DNA of 64,000 nt from Streptomyces brasiliensis (GTDB lineage: Bacteria > Actinomycetota > Actinomycetes > Streptomycetales > Streptomycetaceae), in the NCBI RefSeq assembly GCF_014647875.1, contig NZ_BMQA01000009.1, positions 186,001 through 250,000 on the forward strand. The letters run 5' to 3'. The notes below the pieces were generated by a model. The model worked only from the letters and a program-made list of their open reading frames with translations. It had not been told where the DNA came from and searched no databases. Below are positions 56,318 to 64,000 of the stretch, piece by piece. Every line of letters begins with the position of its first letter. Position 1 is the first letter of the stretch. Made by a program: the position numbers and the translations under genes.

Positions 56318-56916
56318 CAAGAGCCTCCTTGGCCGATTCGGGGGCGCGGGTGAGTGGCTCGCTCGTTGACTTTGCGTCTGAGCCTGCGCTGCCAATAGAT
56401 CTCGCCGAGGGTGCAGAGGAGGACCATGACGGCCGCCCCCCAACGCCAGGGCTGCTGTCTGCTGTCGTGCCCAGGAGCCAGAGCGGCGGCCACGCCGAAC
56501 CCGAGCAGTACGGTTCCCGTGTTGAACAGGCTGTTGGCCCGGTTGTTGTACACCACCCAGGTCCTGAAGTCGTTGCCCTGTTCGATACACAACTGCAGGA
56601 GCCGCTGCGGCTGTTCGCGGATCGCCAGGCCGTACCAGTCGAAGACGTCCTGCTTCGAGTAGAGGAACTTACGTGCATGGTAGGCCAGTTGAATGCTGTA
56701 GATCAGAAGCAGCGCGGACAGGACGAGGACGAGGAGGGTCGGTCCCGACAGGAGGAACAGGTCGTCACCGGCCCCAGCCACCACCCCGGCCAGGCCGAGC
56801 GCGGCTGCCGCAAGCAGGGGAGCGGCCACGAACTGGGCCTCCTTGGCCCCCTGCCCGTATCCCAGCGGAATCGGCTGCTCCCAGCCGGGTGTCAGGTCGT
56901 CTGTCGGTGTCGGCAC
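56317..56916 (-). CDS. Four-helix membrane protein paired with a Cys/His protein
   Basis: 199 residues. Helices at about 30-50, 56-76, 128-144 and 156-170. Between helices two and three lies a conserved-looking cytoplasmic segment (FDWYGLAIREQPQRLLQLCIEQGNDF, read in two parts FDWYGLAIREQPQ and LLQLCIEQGND). Arg/Lys-rich end. Unknown family. Translationally coupled with the small Cys/His protein. Confidence 0.78.
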   Translation of the reverse strand: MPTPTDDLTPGWEQPIPLGYGQGAKEAQFVAAPLLAAAALGLAGVVAGAGDDLFLLSGPTLLVLVLSALLLIYSIQLAYHARKFLYSKQDVFDWYGLAIREQPQRLLQLCIEQGNDFRTWVVYNNRANSLFNTGTVLLGFGVAAALAPGHDSRQQPWRWGAAVMVLLCTLGEIYWQRRLRRKVNERATHPRPRIGQGGS

Positions 56917-57022
56917 GCGCCCCCGCCTTCTCGAACACCCATGGACCGTCAGGACGTTCGACAGGAGTGTGACGGCGGAACGTGCCTACCGGCAGGAGCG
57001 CGAACCGGCCAAAAACCCCAGA

Positions 57023-57056
57023 GGGCCCTGTTTCCGAAGTGACGGAAACAGGGCCC
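57023..57056 (-). terminator. 14-bp terminator hairpin
   Basis: GGGCCCTGTTTCCG (57023-57036) and CGGAAACAGGGCCC (57043-57056) pair perfectly around a 6-nt loop. It is correctly placed to end a minus-strand gene stopping at 57100. The 472-bp interval 56917-57388 holds this hairpin, a possible gene remnant and the sdhB terminator. Confidence 0.8.
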
Positions 57057-57099
57057 CGTTGCCGGACCGAGGCGGTCGGCCACCGCGTGCGGCGGCGCC

Positions 57100-57250
57100 T
57101 CAGGCTTCGCTGAACCCGTCTCGTACGAGTTCCTGCGCCAGGGCCTCGCGCGTGGCCGCCAGTTCCTCGGTGATGCGGCCGAGCGCGTCCTGTCGATCGT
57201 CACCGAGGCGGGCGCAGGCGGGGCGCTGGGCAGGAAGCGGCGGCGCAAAT
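57100..57250 (-). pseudogene. Possible remnant of a small gene
   Basis: One minus-strand frame ending at TGA 57102-57100 reads ARLGDDRQDALGRITEEL followed by AATREALAQELVRDGFSEA, which has the look of a real charged helical protein. It has no ATG, GTG or TTG before the in-frame stop upstream, so it is truncated or frameshifted. A perfect terminator follows at 57023. Confidence 0.4.
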
Positions 57251-57330
57251 GAGTCGGAGGGGGAAGCTGATCACAACTCCGTGCCGGAGTGAAGCCGGGA
57301 GGCGGGAGCGCCGATTCGGCGGGCCAGGGA

Positions 57331-57373
57331 CGGTTCGGGCCCTGCTCCCGGGCAGGGAGCAGGGCCCGAACCG
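57331..57373 (-). terminator. 19-bp terminator after sdhB
   Basis: CGGTTCGGGCCCTGCTCCC (57331-57349) and GGGAGCAGGGCCCGAACCG (57355-57373) pair without mismatch around a 5-nt loop, 16 nt beyond the sdhB stop. Strongest hairpin in the window. Confidence 0.92.
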
Positions 57374-57388
57374 GCATGCCGGAGCGAC

Positions 57389-58150
57389 TCAGAACCGCCG
57401 CGTGATCAGGGCCTTCTTGACCTCTGCGATCGCCTTTGTCACCTCGATGCCGCGCGGGCAGGCGTCCGTGCAGTTGAACGTCGTGCGGCAGCGCCAGACG
57501 CCGTCGCGGTCGTTCAGGATCTCCAGGCGCTGCTCGCCCGCCTCGTCACGGCTGTCGAAGATGAAGCGGTGGGCGTTGACGATGGCCGCCGGGCCGAAGT
57601 ACTGGCCGTCGTTCCAGAAGACGGGGCACGACGACGTGCACGCCGCGCACAAGATGCACTTCGTCGTGTCGTCGAAGCGGGCGCGGTCCTCCGCCGACTG
57701 CAGGCGCTCGCGCGTCGGCTCGTTCGTCTCCTTCGTGATGAGGAAGGGCATGACGTCCCGGTACGCCTGGAAGAACGGCTCCATGTCGACGACCAGGTCC
57801 TTGAGGACCGTCAGGCCCTTGATGGGCTCGACCGTGATCGGCTTCTCGGGGTTGAGGTCCTTGATCAGCGTCTTGCAGGCGAGGCGGTTCCTGCCGTTGA
57901 TCCGCATCGCGTCCGAGCCGCAGATGCCGTGGGCGCAGGAGCGGCGGAAGGTCAGCGTGCCGTCGAGGTCCCACTTGATCTTGTGGAGGCCATCGAGGAC
58001 TCGCTCCTTGGGGTCGATCTCCAGCTGGAAGTCTTCCCACACCGCCTCTGCCGAGACCTCCGGGTTGAAGCGGCGGATCCGGAAGGTGACCGTGATGTAG
58101 GGAGAGGCCGAGGCCTCCGCCTCCACCTTGTCCAGAACGGGGGTTGCCAT
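57389..58150 (-). CDS. sdhB: Succinate dehydrogenase iron-sulfur subunit
   Basis: Passes electrons from the flavin subunit to the quinone site. 253 residues. [2Fe-2S] ligands lie in RRSCAHGICGSDAM and LACKTL; the [4Fe-4S] and [3Fe-4S] ligands in CILCAACTSSCP, FNCTDACPRGI and a Cys in WRCRTTFN. The start overlaps the sdhA stop (TGATG). Last gene of sdhCDAB; a 19-bp terminator follows. Confidence 0.97.
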   Translation of the reverse strand: MATPVLDKVEAEASASPYITVTFRIRRFNPEVSAEAVWEDFQLEIDPKERVLDGLHKIKWDLDGTLTFRRSCAHGICGSDAMRINGRNRLACKTLIKDLNPEKPITVEPIKGLTVLKDLVVDMEPFFQAYRDVMPFLITKETNEPTRERLQSAEDRARFDDTTKCILCAACTSSCPVFWNDGQYFGPAAIVNAHRFIFDSRDEAGEQRLEILNDRDGVWRCRTTFNCTDACPRGIEVTKAIAEVKKALITRRF

Positions 58151-59904
58151 CAGTACTTACGCTCCATCGGCTGGTAGCGGGTCTGCACGACCGGCTTGTA
58201 GTCGAGACGAATGGACTCCGTGCCGTCGTCGCCGACCTCGCGGTACGCCATGGTGTGGCGCATGAAGTTGACGTCGTCGCGGTTGGGGTAGTCCTCGCGG
58301 TAGTGACCGCCGCGGGACTCCTTGCGGGCCAGCGCCGACACCGCCATGACCTCGGCCAGATCGAGCAGGTTGCCCAGCTCGATGGCCTCCAGCAGGTCCG
58401 TGTTGAAGCGCTTGCCCTTGTCCTGGATCGCGACGTTCTTGTACCGCTCGCGCAGCTCGGCGATCTTCTCGACGGCCGTCTTGATCGTCTGCTCGGTGCG
58501 GAACACCATGACGTTCGCGTCCATGGTCTCCTGCAGCTCGCGGCGGATCTCGGCGACCCGCTCGGTGCCCGTGGACGTACGCAGCTGCTCGATCTGCGAG
58601 ACCACGAACTCCGCCGGGTTCTCCGGGAGTTCGACGTAGTCCGCCTTCTGGCTGTACTCCGCCGCCGCGATGCCCGCCCGGCGGCCGAACACGTTGATGT
58701 CCAGGAGGGAGTTCGTGCCGAGGCGGTTCGCGCCGTGGACCGACACGCACGCGACCTCGCCGGCCGCGTACAGGCCCGGGACGACCGTGGAGTTGTCCGA
58801 CAGGACCTCACCCTCGACGTTCGTCGGGATGCCGCCCATCGCGTAGTGGGCCGTGGGCTGGATCGGGATCGGGTCCGTGTACGGCTCGATGCCCAGGTAG
58901 GTGCGCGCGAACTCGGTGATGTCCGGGAGCTTGGCGTCCAGCTGCTCCGGCGGGAGGTGCGTGAGGTCGAGGTAGACGTGGTCGCCCTCGGGACCGCAGC
59001 CGCGGCCCTCGCGGATCTCCGTGTAGATGGAGCGGGACACGACGTCACGGGACGCCAGGTCCTTCATCACCGGCGCGTACTTCTCCATGAAGCGCTCGCC
59101 GTCCTTGTTGCGGAGGATGCCGCCCTCACCGCGGGCGCCCTCCGTCAGCAGGATGCCCATGCGCCAGATGCCGGTCGGGTGGAACTGGAAGAACTCCATG
59201 TCCTCCAGCGGCAGACCCCGGCGGTAGACGGCCGCCTGACCGTCACCGGTCAGCGTGTGGGCGTTGGACGTCACCCTGAAGAACTTGCCGCAGCCGCCGG
59301 ACGCGTAGATCACGGCCTTGGCCTGGAAGACGTGGATCTCGCCGGTGGCCAGCTCGTAGGCGACCACGCCGGCGGACCTCTTGACGCCGTCCTCCTCCGT
59401 GATCATCTGGTCGAGGACGTAGAACTCGTTGAAGAACTCCACGCCCTCCTTCACGCAGTTCTGGTACAGCGTCTGGAGGATCATGTGGCCGGTGCGGTCC
59501 GCGGCGTAGCAGGACCGGCGGACGGGCGCCTCGCCGTGGTTGCGGCTGTGCCCGCCGAAGCGGCGCTGGTCGATCGTGCCGTTCGGCGTGCGGTTGAACG
59601 GCAGACCCATCTTCTCCAGGTCGAGGACGGAGTCGATGGCCTCCTTCGCCAGGATCTCGGCGGCGTCCTGGTCGACCAGGTAGTCACCGCCCTTGACCGT
59701 GTCGAAGGTGTGCCACTCCCAGTTGTCCTCCTCCACGTTGGCCAGCGCGGCGGCCATGCCGCCCTGCGCGGCGCCCGTGTGGGAGCGGGTGGGGTAGAGC
59801 TTGGTCAGGACCGCGGTGCGGCTGCGCTTCGTGGACTCGATGGCCGCGCGCATGCCCGCACCGCCGGCGCCGACGATGACGGTGTCGTACTTGTGGATCT
59901 TCAT
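58150..59904 (-). CDS. sdhA: Succinate dehydrogenase flavoprotein subunit
   Basis: Oxidises succinate to fumarate. 584 residues. FAD loop TVIVGAGGAGMRAA near residue 8, the flavin-linking His in TRSHTGAAQGGMAAAL, substrate residues in FGGHSRNHGEAPVRR, FFQFHPTGIW, and the catalytic Arg/His region EGARGEGGILRN and THLPPEQLDAKLPD. HYAMGGIPTN and GLYAAGEVACVSVHGANRLG are intact. ATG 59904 is 19 bp after sdhD. Confidence 0.97.
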   Translation of the reverse strand: MKIHKYDTVIVGAGGAGMRAAIESTKRSRTAVLTKLYPTRSHTGAAQGGMAAALANVEEDNWEWHTFDTVKGGDYLVDQDAAEILAKEAIDSVLDLEKMGLPFNRTPNGTIDQRRFGGHSRNHGEAPVRRSCYAADRTGHMILQTLYQNCVKEGVEFFNEFYVLDQMITEEDGVKRSAGVVAYELATGEIHVFQAKAVIYASGGCGKFFRVTSNAHTLTGDGQAAVYRRGLPLEDMEFFQFHPTGIWRMGILLTEGARGEGGILRNKDGERFMEKYAPVMKDLASRDVVSRSIYTEIREGRGCGPEGDHVYLDLTHLPPEQLDAKLPDITEFARTYLGIEPYTDPIPIQPTAHYAMGGIPTNVEGEVLSDNSTVVPGLYAAGEVACVSVHGANRLGTNSLLDINVFGRRAGIAAAEYSQKADYVELPENPAEFVVSQIEQLRTSTGTERVAEIRRELQETMDANVMVFRTEQTIKTAVEKIAELRERYKNVAIQDKGKRFNTDLLEAIELGNLLDLAEVMAVSALARKESRGGHYREDYPNRDDVNFMRHTMAYREVGDDGTESIRLDYKPVVQTRYQPMERKY

Positions 59905-59923
59905 GATTCTCGCAGCCCCGTGC

Positions 59924-60406
59924 CTAGCGGATGTTCGGGTCGAAGGTGAAGATCACCAGCGTGCCCAGCAGGATGGTGAACACCGTGGCGGTGTACAGGA
60001 GGCCCTTCAGCCACAGCCGGCTGTTCGGCCGCTCCGCGTAGTCGTTGATGACCGTGCGCAGGCCGTTGGCACCGTGCAGCATCGCGAGCCAGAGCATGGC
60101 GAGGTCCCAGACCTGCCAGTACGGGTTGGCCCAGCGGCCGGCCACGAACGCGAAGCCGACCTTGGAGACACCGCCGTCCAGGACGAGCTGGATGATCAGG
60201 TGACCGATGACCAGGACGACCAGCACGATGCCGGACAGGCGCATGAACAGCCAGGCCGCCAGTTCGAAGTTGCCCCGGGTGGACTTGGGGGTCTTCTTGG
60301 TGCGCCGGCGCGGGGCCTCGATGAGCGGGGCCGGGTGGTCGACGTTGTAGAGCTCGGCGCCCTCGACGGGGCCGATCCCGGAGGCGGTGGTTTCAGTCGT
60401 GGACAT
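59924..60406 (-). CDS. sdhD: Succinate dehydrogenase membrane subunit D
   Basis: 160 residues, three helices (about 52-72, 88-112 and 128-150). RGNFELAAWLFMRLSGIVL and MLHGANGLRTVINDYAE contain the Arg/His/Asp-Tyr residues typical of the quinone and haem side. ATG 60406 lies 5 bp after the sdhC stop. Confidence 0.93.
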   Translation of the reverse strand: MSTTETTASGIGPVEGAELYNVDHPAPLIEAPRRRTKKTPKSTRGNFELAAWLFMRLSGIVLVVLVIGHLIIQLVLDGGVSKVGFAFVAGRWANPYWQVWDLAMLWLAMLHGANGLRTVINDYAERPNSRLWLKGLLYTATVFTILLGTLVIFTFDPNIR

Positions 60407-60411
60407 GGGCC

Positions 60412-60792
60412 TCAGCTCCCGAACAGAACACGAGCGGCGTGGCCGAGAACGGGGTAGATGGCCCCGGCCATGAGGACGACCCAGACACCGACGACCGTCC
60501 AGAGCATCTGCTTCTGGTAGCGCGGGCCCTTCGACCAGAAGTCGACGGCGATGACGCGCAGGCCGTTGAGCGCGTGGAAGAGGATGGCGGCGACGAGGCC
60601 GTACTCCAGCAGCGCGACGATCGGCGTCTTGTACGTGGCTACGACCTTGTCGTAGGCCTCGGGTGAGACACGCACGAGAGCGGTGTCCAGCACGTGAACG
60701 AACAGGAAGAAGAAGATGAGGACGCCGGTGACTCGGTGAGCCACCCAGGACCACATTCCTTCCCTGCCGCGGTACAGCGTTCCAGCCGGCAC
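60412..60792 (-). CDS. sdhC: Succinate dehydrogenase cytochrome b556 subunit
   Basis: 126 residues, three helices. REGMWSWVAHRVTGVLIFFFLFVHV includes the Ser/Arg of the quinone site, and ILFHALNGLRVIAVDFW the haem His. GTG 60792 follows GGAGGG; the longer frame to 60882 has no ribosome-binding site. First gene of the operon; the 157 bp upstream contain its promoter but no clear consensus. Confidence 0.93.
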   Translation of the reverse strand: MPAGTLYRGREGMWSWVAHRVTGVLIFFFLFVHVLDTALVRVSPEAYDKVVATYKTPIVALLEYGLVAAILFHALNGLRVIAVDFWSKGPRYQKQMLWTVVGVWVVLMAGAIYPVLGHAARVLFGS

Positions 60793-60949
60793 GGAAGAAC
60801 CCTCCGGGAGCGGGGACTGAGGGCCGCGCCGGCTTCGGTGTCGGTCGGGCCCGGCCGGGTACGGTCCACCGGCCCCCAGCATGCTAGCCGTGCGCCGCCG
60901 TGAGGCTTACAGGGGGCCTACCGGTGTGATCAAACTGGCACCGGACGGG

Positions 60950-61594
60950 CTAGTTGGGCCGCCAATGGGGTGGGGGCTGCCGCGAAATGCCGGATGCGGC
61001 CCCGTTTGGGCTGGTCGCGCCCCTCGGCGGAGCCGCTGATCGATGCTGCCCCGCGCCCCTCAGGTAGGTCACCAGTCTGTTTCCTGCCAGTTTGCGGAGT
61101 TGGTCCGACGCCACGACCCGTTCTTCCTCGCGGTCGTTCGTGAGGCGGGCCCGGATGCCCTCCAGGACGCGGTCAAGCGTCTCCTCCGGGGCGGTGTCAC
61201 CCAAATAGATGACGAAAGCGTGGCCGAAACGGGCCTCGTACGCGGCGTGTGCGGCGTTGAGTGCCGTATGGGCCACTGAGTACGTTCCGTCCGGAAGTGT
61301 CGGGAGTGTCTCCCCGGCCAGGGCTTCCGTCAGGTCTCCCGCCGTCAGGTCGTACGCCGCCTCGTCCGCCGCCGCCAGGAGCGAGTCCAGGTCGGGATAG
61401 GGGCGGTGGGCGGCGACGCGGTGGGCCCAGCGGTGGCTGTGCAGGCAGGTCAGGAGCGTGGTGAGGGCTTGGTCGACGGGGGCGGTGTTGAACTCCTGGA
61501 GGGATGCGCGGGTCTGCCGGGGGAGCGCCGATATGGCCGCTCGTCCGGGGGCGTACGGGAGACGGGGCGCAGGCAGCGTGGGTCCTCGCGTCAC
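60950..61594 (-). CDS. OHCU-decarboxylase-like protein lacking the catalytic His
   Basis: 214 residues. LQEFNTAPVDQALTTLLTCL, HAAYEARFGHAFVIYLGD and RLTNDREEERVVASDQLRKLA place it in the 2-oxo-4-hydroxy-4-carboxy-5-ureidoimidazoline decarboxylase family of urate breakdown. Where active enzymes have HPRIGE it reads EALAGETLPTLP, so the catalytic His is missing. The last 35 residues (from GAGQHRSAAPP) come from a dispersed Streptomyces repeat rather than the family fold. No other urate genes are nearby. Probably not a urate enzyme. Confidence 0.75.
   Translation of the reverse strand: MTRGPTLPAPRLPYAPGRAAISALPRQTRASLQEFNTAPVDQALTTLLTCLHSHRWAHRVAAHRPYPDLDSLLAAADEAAYDLTAGDLTEALAGETLPTLPDGTYSVAHTALNAAHAAYEARFGHAFVIYLGDTAPEETLDRVLEGIRARLTNDREEERVVASDQLRKLAGNRLVTYLRGAGQHRSAAPPRGATSPNGAASGISRQPPPHWRPN
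60955..61062 (-). repeat. Dispersed Streptomyces intergenic-type repeat
   Basis: On the minus strand the sequence runs GGGGCGCGGGGC, TCGAT, GCGGCTCCGCCG, then GGGCGCGACCAGCCC and on to a GC-rich tail. It corresponds, as I recall it, to a short hyphenated element repeated in many Streptomyces genomes, often just after genes. Here it is read in frame as the C-terminus of the OHCU-like protein. No second copy is seen in the window. Confidence 0.5.
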
Positions 61595-61748
61595 ATGTGG
61601 GATGGCAGGGGATGCTGTGAGAAATGTGTCATCACGTTATCCACACTGGTCACGGCGTGTCCGACGAATGCCCGAATTTCACTCGGTCGGGAGAGTTCGG
61701 GAACGGTCGGTGGACGCGGGCCGTCGGCGTTGGCCTTAGGTTGGCCGT

Positions 61749-63368
61749 GTGAGTCAGCACAGGCGCCGGCTGCCGGCGCGGGACGCGAAGCGCAGGCAAG
61801 TCGTGACGGCCGGGGCCTTCGTCGGCACGGTCGCGCTCGGAGTCGGGCTCGGTTTCTGGGTCTCGGCGGACGGCAGCGACGGCAAGTCCAGCGTGTTCGC
61901 CGACTCCACGGCGACCGGCAGTCCGTCACCCACCCGCAGCTATCCCCTCTCGCATGCGCCGCGCACCATCCCCGCCGTGCGTGCCCACACGCCGGCCCGC
62001 GGCCCCGGCTGGCGTCCCGCGCACGGCGAGCGTGTCGTGGTGAGCGATCCGGAACTGACCGACGAGGGGCGGCTGATCGCCGGTGAGCTGGGTCTGTCCT
62101 ACGCGGGCGAGAAGGACGACGTGCGCGCCGGGGACGTACGGCTGGCGCTGAGCGGCGAGGAGGGCGCGAACCCGGAGTCGTACACCATGACCGTGCGCGA
62201 CGGACGCGTGAACATCAGCGGGCCCGCCGACGCCGGCGTCTTCTACGGCACCCGCACGCTCAAGCAGGAGGTCCACGGCGGCGGTACGGCACCGGAGGGC
62301 GTCGTGCGCGACGAACCGGCCAAGCCGCGTCGCGGGTTCATGCTGGACATCGCGCGCAAGCCGTACAGCGCGGCCTGGATCGAGGACCGGGTGCGCGAGC
62401 TGGGCGATCTGAAGTTCAACGAGCTCGGGCTGCACTTCTCCGACGACCAGGGCTTCCGGATCGAGTCCAGCAGTCACCCGGAGATCGTGTCGAAGGACCA
62501 CCTCACGAAGGCCCAGGTCAAGCGGATCCTGGACCTTGCCGCGAGCCGGCACATCGAGGTAGTGCCCGAGATCGACTCGCCGGGCCATCTGGGCGCCGTC
62601 CTCGACGCGCACCCGGATCTGGAGCTGCGCGACGCGGACGGTGATCCCACGCGCGGCGCCGTCGACATCTCCAAGGACGCCTCCGGCGCGACCGTCGACG
62701 ATCTCCTCGAGGAGTACGCAGGCCTGTTCTCCGGAGGCTACTGGCACCTCGGCGGCGACGAGTACCAGGCGCTGACGAGGTCCGACCCGGAGGCCTCCTA
62801 CCCGCAGCTGGCCGCCGCGGCCCAGAAAGCGTTCGGCTCCGGGGGGAACGTCGCCGACCTGGCCACCGGCTGGCTGAACGACCGGGCCGGCACCGTCCGC
62901 GCCCACGACCGGACCATGCGCGTGTGGAACGACGGCTTCTTCGAGAGCGCCTCCGTGCAGCCCGCCAAGGACCTCGAGGTCGCCTACTGGACGGGAAAGG
63001 AGATCGACGCCCGGGAGCCGCTGGTGTATCTGCGCGCCGGGCGCAAGGTGCTCAACTACAACGACGAGTTCCTCTACTACGTCCTCGGCGAGCCGCAGAC
63101 CTTCGTCTATCCCACGGGACAGCGGATCTACGAGCAGTGGACCCCGCGCGTGCTGCGCGGCACCGACACCGTGCCCGACCGGTACGACGCGCAGATCCTC
63201 GGCGGGTCCTTCGCGGTGTGGGCGGACATCGCGAACGCCCAGACGCAGGAACAGGTGGCCGCCGGGATCCGGATGCCGCTGCGGGCCACCGTGCAGAAGC
63301 TCTGGGACCCGGGGAAACCGGCGTTGTCCTGGGCGGAGTTCAAGAAGCTGGCGGACACCTTGCGCTGA
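61749..63368 (+). CDS. Secreted beta-N-acetylhexosaminidase, GH20
   Basis: 539 residues. Arg/Lys-rich start and a helix (VVTAGAFVGTVALGVGLGFWV, about 18-38) direct export. A Ser/Pro linker precedes a GH20b domain (about 90-190) and the GH20 barrel: RRGFMLDIARKPYS, FNELGLHFSDDQGFRIES, PEIDSPGHLGA, and the catalytic Asp337-Glu338 in HLGGDEY. It removes terminal GlcNAc from chitin oligomers or wall fragments. GTG 61749. A DasR-like half site (ACTGGTC, 61644-61650) lies upstream but the second half is poor. Confidence 0.94.
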   Translation: MSQHRRRLPARDAKRRQVVTAGAFVGTVALGVGLGFWVSADGSDGKSSVFADSTATGSPSPTRSYPLSHAPRTIPAVRAHTPARGPGWRPAHGERVVVSDPELTDEGRLIAGELGLSYAGEKDDVRAGDVRLALSGEEGANPESYTMTVRDGRVNISGPADAGVFYGTRTLKQEVHGGGTAPEGVVRDEPAKPRRGFMLDIARKPYSAAWIEDRVRELGDLKFNELGLHFSDDQGFRIESSSHPEIVSKDHLTKAQVKRILDLAASRHIEVVPEIDSPGHLGAVLDAHPDLELRDADGDPTRGAVDISKDASGATVDDLLEEYAGLFSGGYWHLGGDEYQALTRSDPEASYPQLAAAAQKAFGSGGNVADLATGWLNDRAGTVRAHDRTMRVWNDGFFESASVQPAKDLEVAYWTGKEIDAREPLVYLRAGRKVLNYNDEFLYYVLGEPQTFVYPTGQRIYEQWTPRVLRGTDTVPDRYDAQILGGSFAVWADIANAQTQEQVAAGIRMPLRATVQKLWDPGKPALSWAEFKKLADTLR

Positions 63369-63398
63369 GGGGGCGGACCACCGGAATCGGGTGGACGT

Positions 63399-64000
63399 AT
63401 GAGCCGGCGGGACCGTATGTTCCGCGTGCCGCGCGTGCGCCTCGGGGAGGAGAGCCGCGCCCGGCCCCAACGCTTCGTTCCGGGGGGACCCGCCGTGCTC
63501 TGCGCCCGTTGCCAGCATTTCGCCGCCACGTCGGGCGGCACCCTGTGCACCCGGTGCGCCGTCGCGGAGGCACCGCCCGCCGCGCCGGCCGCCCCGCCGT
63601 TCACCGGGGCGCCCCGAGCCTGGCTGCGGTCGCCGGTGGGGCTGGGCCGGGCCGCCGCGGCCGTGCTCGGACTCGTCATCGCCGCCGACCTGTTCGCGGT
63701 CTGGGCGGACGTCGTCCTGCTCGACGTCTCGGGCGACCTCGCCGACCGGACGTACGAGGCGGCCATCGGCCGGCGGGCCGACGACGCCGACACGCTGACC
63801 GCCCTGGCCGGTGTCGCCCAGGTTGCCACTACGCTGGCCTGCGCGGTCGTGTTCCTGTGCTGGTTCTACCGGGTGCGGGTCAACGCGGAGGTGTTCAACC
63901 CGTTCGGGCACGCCAAGAAGCGCGGCTGGGCGATCGGGAGCTGGTTCACCCCGTTCGTGAACCTCTGGTTCCCGCGCCGGATCGCCCTCGACATCTGGAA
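63399..64000 (+). CDS. DUF4328 membrane protein, 5' part
   Basis: The frame from ATG 63399 is open to the window end (about 200 residues visible), so the 3' part is missing. An N-terminal zinc-ribbon-like pair (LCARCQHF, LCTRCAVA) is followed by a Pro/Ala linker and helices at about 95-115 and 145-165. FYRVRVNAEVFNPFGHAKKRGW and SWFTPFVNLWFPRRI are the DUF4328 hallmark. Function unknown. 30 bp after the hexosaminidase gene. Confidence 0.88.
   Translation, partial: MSRRDRMFRVPRVRLGEESRARPQRFVPGGPAVLCARCQHFAATSGGTLCTRCAVAEAPPAAPAAPPFTGAPRAWLRSPVGLGRAAAAVLGLVIAADLFAVWADVVLLDVSGDLADRTYEAAIGRRADDADTLTALAGVAQVATTLACAVVFLCWFYRVRVNAEVFNPFGHAKKRGWAIGSWFTPFVNLWFPRRIALDIW

Noticed and set aside
61637..61645. 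TTATCCACA, a perfect DnaA box
   Set aside because: A single box without neighbours, A+T-rich element or dnaA gene; chance or a minor titration site, not an origin.
61644..61660. DasR operator before the GH20 gene
   Set aside because: Only the left half (ACTGGTC) matches; the right half diverges too far for a confident site.

Overview
The window is about 72% G+C with strong GC3 bias, GTG/TTG starts and many ATGA/GTGA overlaps. Gene content and order (purN-purH, folD, mdh, choline/betaine genes, glyA, trpS, dprE1/dprE2, sdhCDAB) indicate the conserved core chromosome of a Streptomyces. I see no tRNA, rRNA, prophage, insertion sequence or CRISPR array.

Layout. 1-10.5 kb: the end of a DUF6350-type membrane protein gene, a Pro-rich membrane protein, purN-purH, a frame-broken transglycosylase-like gene, an RDD protein, folD with a DUF3017 protein, an HTH/DUF2690 membrane protein, and mdh. 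10.5-15.7 kb: two related membrane proteins with the same exported C-terminal domain, a MarR-GNAT fusion with its operator, and a three-gene operon whose products share a short Ser/Gly-rich tag. 15.9-23.0 kb: a five-gene osmoprotection operon (BetB, a choline oxidase/dehydrogenase, and an OpuA-type importer with a double permease). 23.0-31.4 kb: PEP-mutase-like and AhpD-like genes with a divergent MocR regulator, an EamA transporter, a YgiB/YgiC-like pair, rocD, and glyA behind a ZTP riboswitch.

31.4-34.7 kb holds an ECF sigma factor, its membrane anti-sigma protein and two tandem paralogous membrane-anchored proteins. Two near-identical promoters (GGGAACC, 14 nt, GGTGTACC) lie 4-6 nt upstream of the GTG codons of the sigma gene and the first paralog gene. 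This looks like a self-contained regulon with leaderless transcripts and is the best candidate for an undescribed system. 34.8-36.9 kb: trpS, a 2H phosphoesterase and a small secreted protein. 36.9-42.1 kb: a decaprenylphosphoryl-arabinose-type pathway (DprE2, DprE1, PAP2, UbiA and GtrA proteins) plus a BrkB protein. 42-52 kb: a D,D-carboxypeptidase, a metallophosphoesterase, an orphan peptide-binding protein, a degenerate HATPase, a two-component system and a divergent MMPL transporter. 52-57 kb: a Uma2 nuclease, a TetR-controlled DCC operon with two operators, a VOC protein and an uncharacterised membrane-protein cluster. 57.4-64 kb: sdhCDAB, a degenerate OHCU-decarboxylase relative, a secreted GH20 hexosaminidase and a DUF4328 gene cut by the window end.

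A metabolic thread runs through the region. PurN and PurH consume 10-formyl-THF, while FolD and GlyA supply one-carbon THF units. GlyA is under a ZTP riboswitch, which senses the PurH substrate that accumulates when formyl-THF is short. Mdh and SdhCDAB supply adjacent TCA-cycle steps. Family names rest on recognised motifs and on recalled Streptomyces families; no database search was run.
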